Source: Lachnospiraceae bacterium
GTDB taxonomy: Bacteria; Bacillota; Clostridia; Lachnospirales; Lachnospiraceae
NCBI GenBank assembly: GCA_021205755.1
Contig: JAJPWX010000128.1
Coordinates: 1-62,822 of the forward strand
Reading direction: 5' to 3'
DNA: 62,822 bases
Shown here: positions 15,784 to 25,374 of the stretch, piece after piece
Layout: the number at the start of each line of letters is the position of its first letter
Position numbering within the stretch: position 1 is the stretch's first letter
Translations under genes and position numbers: made by a program
Notes under the pieces: model-generated
Database searches by the model: none
What the model was told of the DNA's origin: nothing
Seen by the model: the letters and a program-made list of their open reading frames with translations, nothing else

Positions 15784-18175
15784 GGCCGGGAAGAAAAAAC
15801 GGCCAGTTCCAAACGGGCAAAGGCAGAAGGCACAGAAAAAGGAAAAGCGGATTTCTGCACAGAGATCTATTCCTTACCGTGAAATGGGGAAGGATGGCAT
15901 CTGCCGGGTGTCCGAACATACCTACTCTAAGACGATTCGCTTTTATGACATCAACTATCAGTTGGCGCAGAACGACGATAAGAACGCGATCTTTGAAAAC
16001 TGGTGTGAATTCCTGAATTATTTCGACAGTTCCATCCACTTTCAGCTGTCGTTCATCAACCATAAGAGCAACATGGCGGAATTTGAGCAGGTGATCGACA
16101 TCCGTCCCCAGAATGATGCCTTTGATGATGTGCGGATGGAGTATGCTCAGATGCTCCGCAACCAGCTGGCAAAAGGGAACAACGGCTTGCTGAAAACGAA
16201 GTACATCACATTCTCCATAGAAGCGGACAGCGTAGCAAAGGCAAAGCCCCGCTTGGAGCGGATTGAGACGGATATTCTCAACAACTTTAAGGTGCTGGGT
16301 GTGACTGCCTACCCGTTAAACGGTGTGGAGCGGCTGAAAATCCTCTATGAAACCTTCAATCCGGAGAATAATGTGCCATTCACATTTACCTATGACCAGG
16401 TTCTGCGGACAGGGTTGGGTACGAAAGATTTTATCGCACCAACGAGCTTTCTGTTCAAATCCGGCAAGGATTTCATGATGGGAGAAACCCTGGGCGCGGC
16501 TTCTTATCTCCAGATTCTCGCTCCAGAACTGACAGACAAGATGCTGGCAGAATTTTTGGATATTGATAAGAACCTGATGGTCAATATCCATGTACAGTCA
16601 GTTGACCAGACAAAGGCAATCAAGCTGGTAAAGAGCAAGGTAACGGACATCAACCGCATGAAGATTGAGGAGCAGAAAAAGGCGGTGCGCTCCGGATACG
16701 ACATGGACATTATCCCGTCTGACCTGTCCACCTATGGCGGTGAGGCAAAGAAGATGCTGGATGATTTGCAGAGCCGGAATGAGCGGATGTTCCTTGTGAC
16801 GGTGCTGTTTTTGAATACGGCTGATACGAAGCAGGAACTGGATAATGCGGTGTTCCAGACCGCTGGTATTGCGCAGAAATATAACTGCGTGCTGCGCCGG
16901 CTGGATTATTTGCAGGAGGAGGGGCTGATGAGCAGCCTGCCACTGGGCGTCAACCATGTGCCAATCAAGCGGGCGCTGACCACAACGGCGACGGCGATTT
17001 TCGTCCCGTTTACGACACAGGAGCTGTTTATGCCAGGGGAATCCCTCTACTATGGCCTGAATGCCCTTTCCAACAACATGATTATGGTAGACCGCAAGAA
17101 ATTAAAGAATCCGAACGGACTGATCCTTGGCACACCGGGCAGCGGCAAATCCTTTGCGGCCAAGCGGGAAATGACCAATGCGTTCTTTGTGACGAATGAC
17201 GATATTATCGTCTGCGACCCGGAGGGAGAGTATTACCCACTGGTTCATGCGCTGGGCGGTCAGGTGATTCACATTTCTTCGACCAGCAGGGATTATATCA
17301 ATCCGATGGACATCAATATGGACTATTCGGACGATGACAATCCGCTTGGTGTGAAGTCAGATTTTGTATTGTCCCTGTGTGAGCTGATTATGGGTTCCAG
17401 AAACGGCATTGAAGCAGAGGAAAAATCGGTGATTGACCGCTGTCTGCCGCTGGTGTACCAGAAGTATTTTGAAAATCCGGTGCCGGAAAATATGCCGATG
17501 CTCGGTGATCTGTATGCTTGCCTGCGGAGCCAGAAGGAGACACAGGCTCAGCGCATTGCAACAGCCCTGGAGATTTATGTGAATGGCTCACTAAAGGTAT
17601 TCAACCATCAGACCAACGTGCAGTTGGATAACCGAATCGTCTGTTTTGATATTAAAGAGCTTGGAAAACAGCTGAAAAAGCTGGGGATGCTCATTGTGCA
17701 GGATCAGGTCTGGAACCGGGTTACACTCAACCGCAACAGCCATAAATCCACACGGTACTACATTGACGAGTTCCATCTTTTACTAAAAGAGGAACAGACC
17801 GCCGCTTACAGCGTGGAGATTTGGAAACGGTTCCGGAAGTGGGGAGGCTGTCCGACTGGCGTGACGCAGAATATCAAAGACCTGCTCGCCAGCAGGGAGA
17901 TTGAGAATATTTTTGAGAACAGCGATTTTATCCTGATGCTCAACCAGGCGTCCGGGGACCGGCAGATTCTTGCAAAGCAGCTCAATATTTCGCCGTATCA
18001 GCTCTCTTATGTGACGAACAGCGGTGAAGGAGAGGGGCTGCTTTTCTATGGCAGCACGATCATCCCGTTTAAGGACAAGTTCGATAAGACGACAAAGCTC
18101 TATTCTCTGATGACGACGAAGCCAGAGGAGGTAGAAGCGAGGAATGAGATGGAGGACAGCGATGAAGAAGAGTAA
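15755..18175 (+). CDS. VirB4-type conjugation ATPase
   Basis: An 806-residue ATPase that powers the secretion channel. GTG 15755 with AAGGGGGAG six bases upstream is chosen; the open frame extends 26 codons further. The N-terminal ~380 residues form the VirB4 N domain; the RecA-like domain has Walker A GTPGSGKSFAA at about 456-466, DPEGEYYPLVHALGGQVI typical of VirB4/TraE, Walker B in TRYYIDEFHLLL at about 663-674, and WGGCPTGVTQNIKDLL after it. An acidic tail ends the protein. It is complete, in contrast to the split coupling ATPase. Confidence 0.95.
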   Translation: MAEKSKLDGKAGKKKRPVPNGQRQKAQKKEKRISAQRSIPYREMGKDGICRVSEHTYSKTIRFYDINYQLAQNDDKNAIFENWCEFLNYFDSSIHFQLSFINHKSNMAEFEQVIDIRPQNDAFDDVRMEYAQMLRNQLAKGNNGLLKTKYITFSIEADSVAKAKPRLERIETDILNNFKVLGVTAYPLNGVERLKILYETFNPENNVPFTFTYDQVLRTGLGTKDFIAPTSFLFKSGKDFMMGETLGAASYLQILAPELTDKMLAEFLDIDKNLMVNIHVQSVDQTKAIKLVKSKVTDINRMKIEEQKKAVRSGYDMDIIPSDLSTYGGEAKKMLDDLQSRNERMFLVTVLFLNTADTKQELDNAVFQTAGIAQKYNCVLRRLDYLQEEGLMSSLPLGVNHVPIKRALTTTATAIFVPFTTQELFMPGESLYYGLNALSNNMIMVDRKKLKNPNGLILGTPGSGKSFAAKREMTNAFFVTNDDIIVCDPEGEYYPLVHALGGQVIHISSTSRDYINPMDINMDYSDDDNPLGVKSDFVLSLCELIMGSRNGIEAEEKSVIDRCLPLVYQKYFENPVPENMPMLGDLYACLRSQKETQAQRIATALEIYVNGSLKVFNHQTNVQLDNRIVCFDIKELGKQLKKLGMLIVQDQVWNRVTLNRNSHKSTRYYIDEFHLLLKEEQTAAYSVEIWKRFRKWGGCPTGVTQNIKDLLASREIENIFENSDFILMLNQASGDRQILAKQLNISPYQLSYVTNSGEGEGLLFYGSTIIPFKDKFDKTTKLYSLMTTKPEEVEARNEMEDSDEEE

Positions 18176-18446
18176 GAAAACAGGCCGATGCTGTAAAGGG
18201 TGCAAAAAGTGTATCGCCCAGGTGGAACGCCCTCTTTTTGAGGGCGACGGGGAAGAAATATTCTATAGTATGATCGATGATATGCTGGTGCTGGCGTCCT
18301 ATGTGGATATGATGTACGAGAATACGCGCCTGCTTTCCCTTGGCTTGATTCCTGCCAGGATAGCGATGAAGCGGAGCGCCTTGGTGTTGGAGGGCAGCGA
18401 TTCGGTGCTGAGGCGCTGGGATAGATATTCCCAACCGGAGGTTTGA
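18162..18446 (+). CDS. Small cysteine-cluster protein of the transfer operon
   Basis: 94 residues, start at ATG 18162 with GGAGG just before, overlapping the end of the VirB4 gene. The N terminus is basic with a tight cysteine cluster (RCCKGCKKC, residues 9-17) that could hold a metal. The rest appears helical (YSMIDDMLVLASYVDMMYEN). I do not recognise a family. The position inside the T4SS operon, coupled to virB4, suggests a transfer-related role. Confidence 0.65.
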   Translation: MKKSKKTGRCCKGCKKCIAQVERPLFEGDGEEIFYSMIDDMLVLASYVDMMYENTRLLSLGLIPARIAMKRSALVLEGSDSVLRRWDRYSQPEV

Positions 18447-18522
18447 GTTGCTCGGCCAGGAGAGGAGGTGAAGCGACATAGCGGGATGTAAATATGAAGC
18501 CAGGGATAAGAAGGTTCAGAAG

Positions 18523-21500
18523 ATGAGCCGAGATGGGCTGACGGAGAAAAATCTCCATACCGGGGAAAGTATTTCAGTCAGCCGGAAATTCGAGGGCGGC
18601 GTTTCTGATCGGATGGATGGTCAGGATGAGCAGCCCGTTCGTGCAAGGGTTGGAATAGACGGCTCTGGCGAGAAAGAAGCTGGGACAAGAAAACGGCGGC
18701 GTCAGCAGAGGATTAACAATGCGGAGCCGACGATGGAGACATCTGGGACAGGATCACAGCCAGAATCGGAAACATTGCAGGGGGAAACGATTGTGCGAGA
18801 TTCTCCGTTTGCCGCAGTTTCCGAACCCGTGACAGCGCTTGGTGCGATGGAGCGCCCTTCTTATCAGGCAGCAAAGCTTGAGGATTCATATTCTGTCGAT
18901 AGCAGACAGCGCTTTGATTTAGTCAGTGAGCAACACGATGCTGGTCAACCAGTGGAACCCCACCTGTACGAACGGCATCGGCTGAGTTTTTCAAAGAATA
19001 ACGAAGAAGATACCATAGCGGAGCCTGTTCGGGGGAAAGAAACACGGTTTTCAGAGAGATCACTCCAAGAGGCAGAAACGGCAGTTAAAGCAAAATCTAT
19101 TCCGAAAAGGGAAGTAGTGCTTACAACTGAGCCGCTTCAGGACACAAAACTGACACTTTCAGGAGAATCTATTCGGGAAAGACCAGCAATGTCCGATGTA
19201 GAAAATCTGCCGATCACAGAAACGCATGACCGTTATGGCGGCTTTTCAGACAGTATTTTGGAGAGAAGCCGTGAGCATGAGAAACCATATGAAGCAGAGC
19301 CTGCGGAGATGGAAAACAGGGCTGTAGATGATACAGAAGGCAACGTCCGGCTCAAGGCTCATTCCGTTCGGATGGACAGGATGGGAGAATACGAGGAAGC
19401 ATCTCACGAAAAGTCCAAGAGAAGAAAAAGAAATCAGCGGCAGAGCAGGAAATTTCAGAATTCTGAAATAGAGATAGTTCATAATGTCGTGGTTGATTCT
19501 GATCTTGAGAAGCCAATACAGTCATTTGAGGTGGGTTCGCCACCAGTTCAGGCACAAGAAAATGTGCTTCGACCACAGGAAGAAGGCTTTTATGGCAGTG
19601 CTGTATTGCAGGATAAGGAAACGCTTGCTGTTGAAACTGGAATGTCAATGGTTTCCGAGGAATCAAAAGCACAGCATTTTCAACATAGCTCAGAGAGCTA
19701 CAGCAGTGAAGTGAGTCCTGGAGATGTACTGACGGAAAAAGATGCTCCTCGCGCTATAACAGGGAAATATTCTTTACAAGCTCATTCTGCAAGATTTCAG
19801 GCGGTGTCAGAGCATTCGGCAAGAGATTCTGAATTATCGGATGTATCAAAAGCCGGAGGTAATTGCAAACGGCGTATCAGGGTAGAAACAGTTCGAATTT
19901 CCAGTGAAGATACTGCTAAGATGGGAGCGCCGCCGGGGGCAGAAGATACGCGACCTTCATCACAGGAGACATTCAAACAAAAGCCCTTATCGCAGGAAAA
20001 GACGAGTGATACGGCACCATCGCAGAATGTATCCGATGTGCCAGCGTTACCGCAGAAAACGGAGCAAGCGCGGTCTATGTTGCAAACGACCACAAATCTT
20101 CCAAAGACGTTATCAGCGGCGTCGGGTATTGTGCCTGCCGATTCTGATTCAGCAGAGCTTAGGCCGGGAAGTTCGGATTTTGATGGAGAAAGCCGATTAA
20201 AGCAACAATCTGGGCGTTTGGATAATTACCGCGAGTCTTATTCCAGAGATGCGGACATTTCCAAAGGTGATGAATCCCATGCGCGGAAAAAAGCGCAGAC
20301 GCAGGGGTATCAGCGAAAAGCGGAAAAGGCATCATCGGAGGAACCGCGTTCTTCGGAAAAACGGTCTGATGTATTTCAGCAGGAAGAGGGGAAATCCAAT
20401 TCAGAAGGCAAAAAGTCCAGACTTTCATTTGATGACGAGCAGACTGGTATGGTGCGCGGCGCTGGCATGGGGCTGGGAAAGAAAGCAGTAAAGGGCGCTG
20501 TCACAACGGCATCCGGCTACGTTCACAAGAAGATTTATGAGGTCGAGCAGGAAAACAGCGGTGTGAAAGCCGCGCACAGGACGGAACTGGTGGCGGAGGG
20601 CGGCGTGAGTGCTGCCGCTCATAAGCTCAGTAACCGGAGTAAGTCGCAGAAAAAATCGAACCGGCGGCAGCGAAAGGAGGAAGAAAGCGGGAAAAATAGC
20701 CGGTTAAAATTTACCGATGCGGAGAAAGAGGAGGGAGCTGTGCCAATAGCCAAAGCACAGGCCGGCAGGGAAAACAGCGTGTCGGCCAGCGGCAAGGAAG
20801 CAGTCGAAGAGGCAAAAAAGAAAAATGCGCTGCTCAACCGGTTTTGGCAGAAAAGGCGTTATAAAAAAGCCTATGTCGCTGCCCGCGAGGGCTTGGAAGC
20901 AGCGCCGGAAGCGGCAAAAGCCACACAGACGGTAACAGGCAGGGTGAAGCAGCTTGTTCAGAGCTTTACCCAAAACAATAAAGGGCTGTTGGTAGGAGTT
21001 GCGATATTCGCACTTCTGTTTTTGCTGATTTCCGCCAGCCTGTCCAGCTGTACCGCTATGTTCCAGGGTGTGCAGGATTCCTTTGTTTCCACAACCTATC
21101 CAAGCACCGATGAGGACATATATGCGACGGAGAATGCGTATGCCGCACTGGAAAGCGCGTTAAACGACCAGATTAACAACATGGAATCGGCGCACCCAGG
21201 CTATGACGAATATCGTTACCAGGTGGATGAGATTTCCCATAATCCGTATCAGCTGATTTCTTACTTGACGGTGGTATATGAGGAATTTACATACTCTCAG
21301 GTGGCGGGGATACTGGAGGATTTGTTTTCCCAGCAGTATACGCTGAATGTGACGGAGGAGGTGGAGATTCGGACACGGACGGAAACCAGGACGGGGACAA
21401 CTACATCCACCGACCCGGAAACTGGTGAAACCACCGAAGATGAGTATGAGTACGAGGTAGAAGTCGAGTATGAGTATTATATTCTGAACATTTCCCTTGT

Positions 21501-22074
21501 GAATCATGGCTTTGATACAGTGGCACAGAGCAACCTGACCAGCGATCAGCTATCCCTTTATAACCTGTACAACGCTACATATGGAAACCGGAGCTATCTG
21601 TTTGATACAGGAACCTTGTCCACCTATACGGGAAGCACAGGGAGCGGTTCCAGCAGTGGTTTTGGCTATGAGGTCTCGGCGGAAGCGCTTTCGGATGAGA
21701 AATTCGCCAATATGATTGCAGAGGCTGAGAAATATTTAGGCTATCCGTATGTCTGGGGCGGGAGTTCACCGAGTACGAGCTTTGACTGTTCCGGCTTTGT
21801 GTGCTGGGTCATCAATAACTGTGGGAATGGCTGGAATGTTGGCCGGACAACAGCGGATGGTCTGCGCTCCTATTGTTCTTATGTATCACCGGAGGATGCA
21901 CAGCCGGGAGATTTGATTTTCTTCCAGGGGACGTACAGCACATCCGGCGCGTCGCATGTGGGCATCTATGCCGGGAATGGGATGATGATCCACTGTGGAA
22001 ATCCGATCCAATATACCAGTATCCAGACGACATATTGGCAATCGCATTTCCTCGCTTATGGAAGAATCAATTAA
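18523..22074 (+). CDS. Large NlpC/P60 cell-wall hydrolase of the conjugation apparatus (CD1107/1108-type)
   Basis: 1,183 residues. Residues 1-~800 are hydrophilic, rich in Ser, Glu, Lys and low complexity, probably disordered and cytoplasmic. One membrane segment (GLLVGVAIFALLFLLISA, about 824-841) precedes an extracellular part with a Thr/Glu-rich stretch and a C-terminal NlpC/P60 domain (about 1055-1183). The catalytic Cys is in TSFDCSGFVCW (about 1089) and the His in GASHVGIYAGNG. It should cut peptidoglycan stem peptides to let the transfer channel through, a VirB1-like role. The disordered region is much longer than usual. Start ATG overlaps a ten-codon frame (18494-18526) as ATGA. Confidence 0.88.
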   Translation: MSRDGLTEKNLHTGESISVSRKFEGGVSDRMDGQDEQPVRARVGIDGSGEKEAGTRKRRRQQRINNAEPTMETSGTGSQPESETLQGETIVRDSPFAAVSEPVTALGAMERPSYQAAKLEDSYSVDSRQRFDLVSEQHDAGQPVEPHLYERHRLSFSKNNEEDTIAEPVRGKETRFSERSLQEAETAVKAKSIPKREVVLTTEPLQDTKLTLSGESIRERPAMSDVENLPITETHDRYGGFSDSILERSREHEKPYEAEPAEMENRAVDDTEGNVRLKAHSVRMDRMGEYEEASHEKSKRRKRNQRQSRKFQNSEIEIVHNVVVDSDLEKPIQSFEVGSPPVQAQENVLRPQEEGFYGSAVLQDKETLAVETGMSMVSEESKAQHFQHSSESYSSEVSPGDVLTEKDAPRAITGKYSLQAHSARFQAVSEHSARDSELSDVSKAGGNCKRRIRVETVRISSEDTAKMGAPPGAEDTRPSSQETFKQKPLSQEKTSDTAPSQNVSDVPALPQKTEQARSMLQTTTNLPKTLSAASGIVPADSDSAELRPGSSDFDGESRLKQQSGRLDNYRESYSRDADISKGDESHARKKAQTQGYQRKAEKASSEEPRSSEKRSDVFQQEEGKSNSEGKKSRLSFDDEQTGMVRGAGMGLGKKAVKGAVTTASGYVHKKIYEVEQENSGVKAAHRTELVAEGGVSAAAHKLSNRSKSQKKSNRRQRKEEESGKNSRLKFTDAEKEEGAVPIAKAQAGRENSVSASGKEAVEEAKKKNALLNRFWQKRRYKKAYVAAREGLEAAPEAAKATQTVTGRVKQLVQSFTQNNKGLLVGVAIFALLFLLISASLSSCTAMFQGVQDSFVSTTYPSTDEDIYATENAYAALESALNDQINNMESAHPGYDEYRYQVDEISHNPYQLISYLTVVYEEFTYSQVAGILEDLFSQQYTLNVTEEVEIRTRTETRTGTTTSTDPETGETTEDEYEYEVEVEYEYYILNISLVNHGFDTVAQSNLTSDQLSLYNLYNATYGNRSYLFDTGTLSTYTGSTGSGSSSGFGYEVSAEALSDEKFANMIAEAEKYLGYPYVWGGSSPSTSFDCSGFVCWVINNCGNGWNVGRTTADGLRSYCSYVSPEDAQPGDLIFFQGTYSTSGASHVGIYAGNGMMIHCGNPIQYTSIQTTYWQSHFLAYGRIN

Positions 22075-22119
22075 ATTTTTTGAGTTGGCAGATATTTTTA
22101 CAGATTGGAGGATACGAAA

Positions 22120-22452
22120 TTGAACAAGAAGTTGATGCGCTATCTGGATGAAGCGGATAAGGCGGAGAGCCGGATTGCGGAAATGCAGGAGCATCTGAAA
22201 ACCGTCCGGGAAGCGCAGAAACGGGAAGAAGATGCTGAGATTTTAAAGACCGTCCGCGGCATGAAGCTGACCGGGCGCGATCTGCTTGCCATGTTGAGCG
22301 GCATTCAGGATGGGAGCGTAACGCTGCAACAGTTGGAGGGTACCGGCCTTGCAGAATCGTCGGATGCCGGAGAAAACCATCAGAAGCAGGTGCCGGAAGA
22401 AGCACCGGAAAGTGAGGTTCAGGATGAAGAACATTTTGAGGAAATGGAGTAA
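22120..22452 (+). CDS. DUF4315-family protein
   Basis: 110 residues. TTG 22120 is chosen because GGAGG lies at good distance; TTG 22105 would place the ribosome site inside the gene. The first 45 residues form a charged coiled coil (LDEADKAESRIAEMQEHLKT), followed by a helical segment (RGMKLTGRDLLAMLS) and an acidic tail. Size, coiled coil and position between the NlpC/P60 and DUF4366 genes match DUF4315 of Tn1549-type operons. Molecular function is unknown. Confidence 0.78.
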   Translation: MNKKLMRYLDEADKAESRIAEMQEHLKTVREAQKREEDAEILKTVRGMKLTGRDLLAMLSGIQDGSVTLQQLEGTGLAESSDAGENHQKQVPEEAPESEVQDEEHFEEME

Positions 22453-23095
22453 AAGGCTGGCGGCTGGGGTGTTCTCCCTGTGCCTTGTGCTGGGCATGGG
22501 CGGCGTAACCGCCTTTGCCTTTGTGGATGAAGCGGCTGTGGCAGAAGCCGAGGAGGTGCTGGAGGAAACAACGCCGGATGAGACAGAGGCTACGCCGTTT
22601 TCCGTATCCGGCAATGGGGAAGTCCTGGATGATATTTCGGAAGATCCCACGAAGGAGTTTTATACCATTACGACGGCAAACGGAAATACTTTTTTTCTTG
22701 TCATTGATAAGGCCAGTTCGTCAGAAAATGTATATATGCTCTCCCTCATTGATGAATACGACTTGCAGGATTTCATAGAGGAAGAGGAAACAGAACCTGA
22801 AGAGACTTCCACGCCGGTGATTCTGGAGGAAAACATGCAGACCGAAGAAACCGAGGAAGAACAAGAAACGGAGGCCGTAGAAGTGGTTGAGGAAACCAGT
22901 GGCGGCAATGGGGCAGGTGCCTTGATCGCGGTGCTGCTGCTTGCGGCTCTTGGCGGTGGCGGCGCTTACTATTACATTCGGATTTATAAGCCAAAGAAAG
23001 AGGCAGAGGAGACAACCAGCGAGGGTCTGGAATATGAGAATTACGAAACCCGAAACGAAGATATGGAGGATGGCGAGGATTCGGATGAGGAATAA
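22424..23095 (+). CDS. DUF4366-family secreted membrane-anchored protein
   Basis: 223 residues starting at ATG 22424, overlapping the preceding gene by 29 bases. A signal peptide is clear (basic MKNILRKWSKRLAAG, then a hydrophobic core, cut near AFAFVDEA). The mature part has a conserved core with EFYTITTANGNTFFLVIDK and DNVYMLSLIDE-like segments, a Glu/Thr-rich linker, and a C-terminal membrane helix (ALIAVLLLAALGGGGAYYY) followed by a short acidic cytoplasmic tail. This is the DUF4366 layout of conjugative elements, probably an extracellular component of the transfer machine. Confidence 0.85.
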   Translation: MKNILRKWSKRLAAGVFSLCLVLGMGGVTAFAFVDEAAVAEAEEVLEETTPDETEATPFSVSGNGEVLDDISEDPTKEFYTITTANGNTFFLVIDKASSSENVYMLSLIDEYDLQDFIEEEETEPEETSTPVILEENMQTEETEEEQETEAVEVVEETSGGNGAGALIAVLLLAALGGGGAYYYIRIYKPKKEAEETTSEGLEYENYETRNEDMEDGEDSDEE

Positions 23096-23189
23096 AGGCT
23101 GATTTTCAGATGGAGCAGTAGTAAAGATTTGGGCAGAGGGCAGGGAAATTTCATTGCCTTCTGCCCCTTTTGACAGAAAGGAAGGAACC

Positions 23190-25310
23190 ATGTACCGATT
23201 AGTAATTGCAGAAAAACCGAGTGTTTCCCAGTCTTTGGCCAGAGTGCTGGGCGCGTATAAGCGGGAGGATGGCTATCTGGAGGGCAGTGGCTATCTGGTG
23301 AGCTGGTGCCTGGGGCATCTGGCCGAGTATGTGACGCCGGAAGTCTATGATGCAAAGTACAGCAAATGGAATTACGCAGATCTTCCGATTGTGCCGAGGG
23401 AGTGGAAGCTTTCGGTAGCTGCGGACAAGGAAGAACAGTTTCAGGTGCTCTGCGGGCTGCTGAACCGGAATGATGTTTCGGAAGTGGTCAATGCCTGCGA
23501 TGCAGGGCGTGAAGGGGAGTTGATTTTCAAACGTGTCTATGACTTGTCCGGCTCCACTCTTCCGGTGAAGCGTCTGTGGATCAGTTCGATGGAGGACGGC
23601 GCGATCCAGGATGGCTTCGCGCATTTAAAAGATGGGGAGGAATACCGGAATCTGTGCGACGCCGCCGTGTGCAGGGCAAAGGCGGACTGGCTTGTGGGGA
23701 TGAACGCGACAAGGGCGTTTACTACCAAGTATTATAAGCGGCTGTCGGTGGGGCGTGTCCAGACACCGACGCTTGCCATGCTGGTGGAGAGACAGCAGAA
23801 AATCAATGGCTTTGTAAAGGAAGCTTATTACAAAGTGTCACTGGACTGTGATGGCCTTGTGGTATCTTCCGAAAATATCTCAGAGGAGCAAGAGGTAGAC
23901 CGGATTGCGGCGCTCTGCAATGGAAAACAGGCTGTGCTGACAGGCATGGAAAAGAGCCGGAAGAAAAATCAGCCGCCGAAGCTCTATGACCTGACCACCC
24001 TGCAGAGAGAAGCAAACCGCTTCTTCGGCTATACGGCGGCGGAGACGCTAAAGGAGCTACAGGAATTGTATGAGGATAAAATGGTCACCTATCCCCGGAC
24101 AGACAGCCAGTACATTACGGCAGATATGGAAGAGATGGCGCTTGAGCTATTGGATACGGTGTCGGGGAAAATGCCATTTCTTGCTGATTTGGAGGTCGGG
24201 AGAAATGTTGGGCGGATTATCAACAATGAAAAGGTGAGCGACCACCACGCGCTTTTGCCTACAAAAGAAGCGATGCAGGATGATTTTGAATCGCTCTCTG
24301 CGAAAAAGAGGAACCTACTCCTTCTGATTGTACAGCGTCTGGCTCAGGCGGTATCCGATGCGTTTATCTACGATGAGACGGAGATCACGGTGCTGTGCGA
24401 GGGACAGGAGTTTCGCGCCAAGGGCAGGGCAACCGTTCAGAATGGATTTAAGGAGATTGAAAATGCCTTCCGGCTCTCTGTACTGAAAGGCAAAGCGGAA
24501 AAAGAGGATGCGGACACATCGGCACTTCCGGATGGCTTATCAGAAGGGCAGCATTTTGAAGCAGTTCAGGCAAAGAAAAGTAAGCACTTTACTTCTCCGC
24601 CGAAAGCATACAGCGAGGACTCCCTGCTGTCTGCCATGGAGACTGCGGGAAATAAGGAATTCGACCAGGATACGGAAAAGAAAGGGCTTGGAACACCGGC
24701 AACAAGGGCGAGTATCATCGAGAAGCTGGTGTCCTCACAATATGCGGTAAGAAAGGGAAAACAGATTCTGCCGACGGAAGATGGTATGGCGCTGATTGCG
24801 GTGATGCCGGACTATCTGAAATCGGCATCTATGACAGCCGAGTGGGAAAATCAGCTGCTTCAAATGGAGCGTGGGGAGATTGACAGCCACAGCTTTATGG
24901 AGGGCATTACCAACCTCCTGACAATGATGTTAAATGGCTGTGATCTGATTCCGGAGCAGGAGCAGAGCCGTTTTCATGTCCGTGAGAGCGTCGGGAGCTG
25001 CCCGTTCTGCGGCAGGCCGGTCTATGAGGGGAAAAAGAATTTTTACTGCTCTGACCGGGCGTGCTCTTTTGCCCTGTGGAAAGAGAACCGCTATCTTGCC
25101 AATATGCGTAAGACGATGGATAAAAGGATGGCGGTGGGGCTTTTGAAGGAGGGCCGTGTCCATGTGGATGATTTCTACTCGGCAAAAAAGGACAAGACCT
25201 TTGAAGCGGATCTGCTGATGCAGACCGACGGTGGTACAGTCCGGTTTGCACTGGAATTTCCCAAACGCGATTTTGCAAAAGCGAAGAAGAAAAAATCCAC
25301 AAAGAAGTAA
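23190..25310 (+). CDS. topB: DNA topoisomerase III
   Basis: A 706-residue type IA topoisomerase. The N-terminal Toprim domain starts MYRLVIAEKPSVSQSLARVL and has CDAGREGELIFKR at about 101-113. The active-site tyrosine is in VTYPRTDSQYIT (about 301). A C-terminal cysteine cluster (CPFCGRP...CSDRACSFALW, about 602-630) is a zinc ribbon. It relaxes or decatenates DNA and is regularly carried by Tn1549-type elements, probably for replication or resolution of the circular form. ATG 23190 behind GAAAGGAAGG is the start. Confidence 0.94.
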   Translation: MYRLVIAEKPSVSQSLARVLGAYKREDGYLEGSGYLVSWCLGHLAEYVTPEVYDAKYSKWNYADLPIVPREWKLSVAADKEEQFQVLCGLLNRNDVSEVVNACDAGREGELIFKRVYDLSGSTLPVKRLWISSMEDGAIQDGFAHLKDGEEYRNLCDAAVCRAKADWLVGMNATRAFTTKYYKRLSVGRVQTPTLAMLVERQQKINGFVKEAYYKVSLDCDGLVVSSENISEEQEVDRIAALCNGKQAVLTGMEKSRKKNQPPKLYDLTTLQREANRFFGYTAAETLKELQELYEDKMVTYPRTDSQYITADMEEMALELLDTVSGKMPFLADLEVGRNVGRIINNEKVSDHHALLPTKEAMQDDFESLSAKKRNLLLLIVQRLAQAVSDAFIYDETEITVLCEGQEFRAKGRATVQNGFKEIENAFRLSVLKGKAEKEDADTSALPDGLSEGQHFEAVQAKKSKHFTSPPKAYSEDSLLSAMETAGNKEFDQDTEKKGLGTPATRASIIEKLVSSQYAVRKGKQILPTEDGMALIAVMPDYLKSASMTAEWENQLLQMERGEIDSHSFMEGITNLLTMMLNGCDLIPEQEQSRFHVRESVGSCPFCGRPVYEGKKNFYCSDRACSFALWKENRYLANMRKTMDKRMAVGLLKEGRVHVDDFYSAKKDKTFEADLLMQTDGGTVRFALEFPKRDFAKAKKKKSTKK

Positions 25311-25374
25311 CCATTGTATCCGGCTGGCGGGGGTTCCTGTCAGCCGGAGTTGATGAGAGGAGGAAAATATCAGC

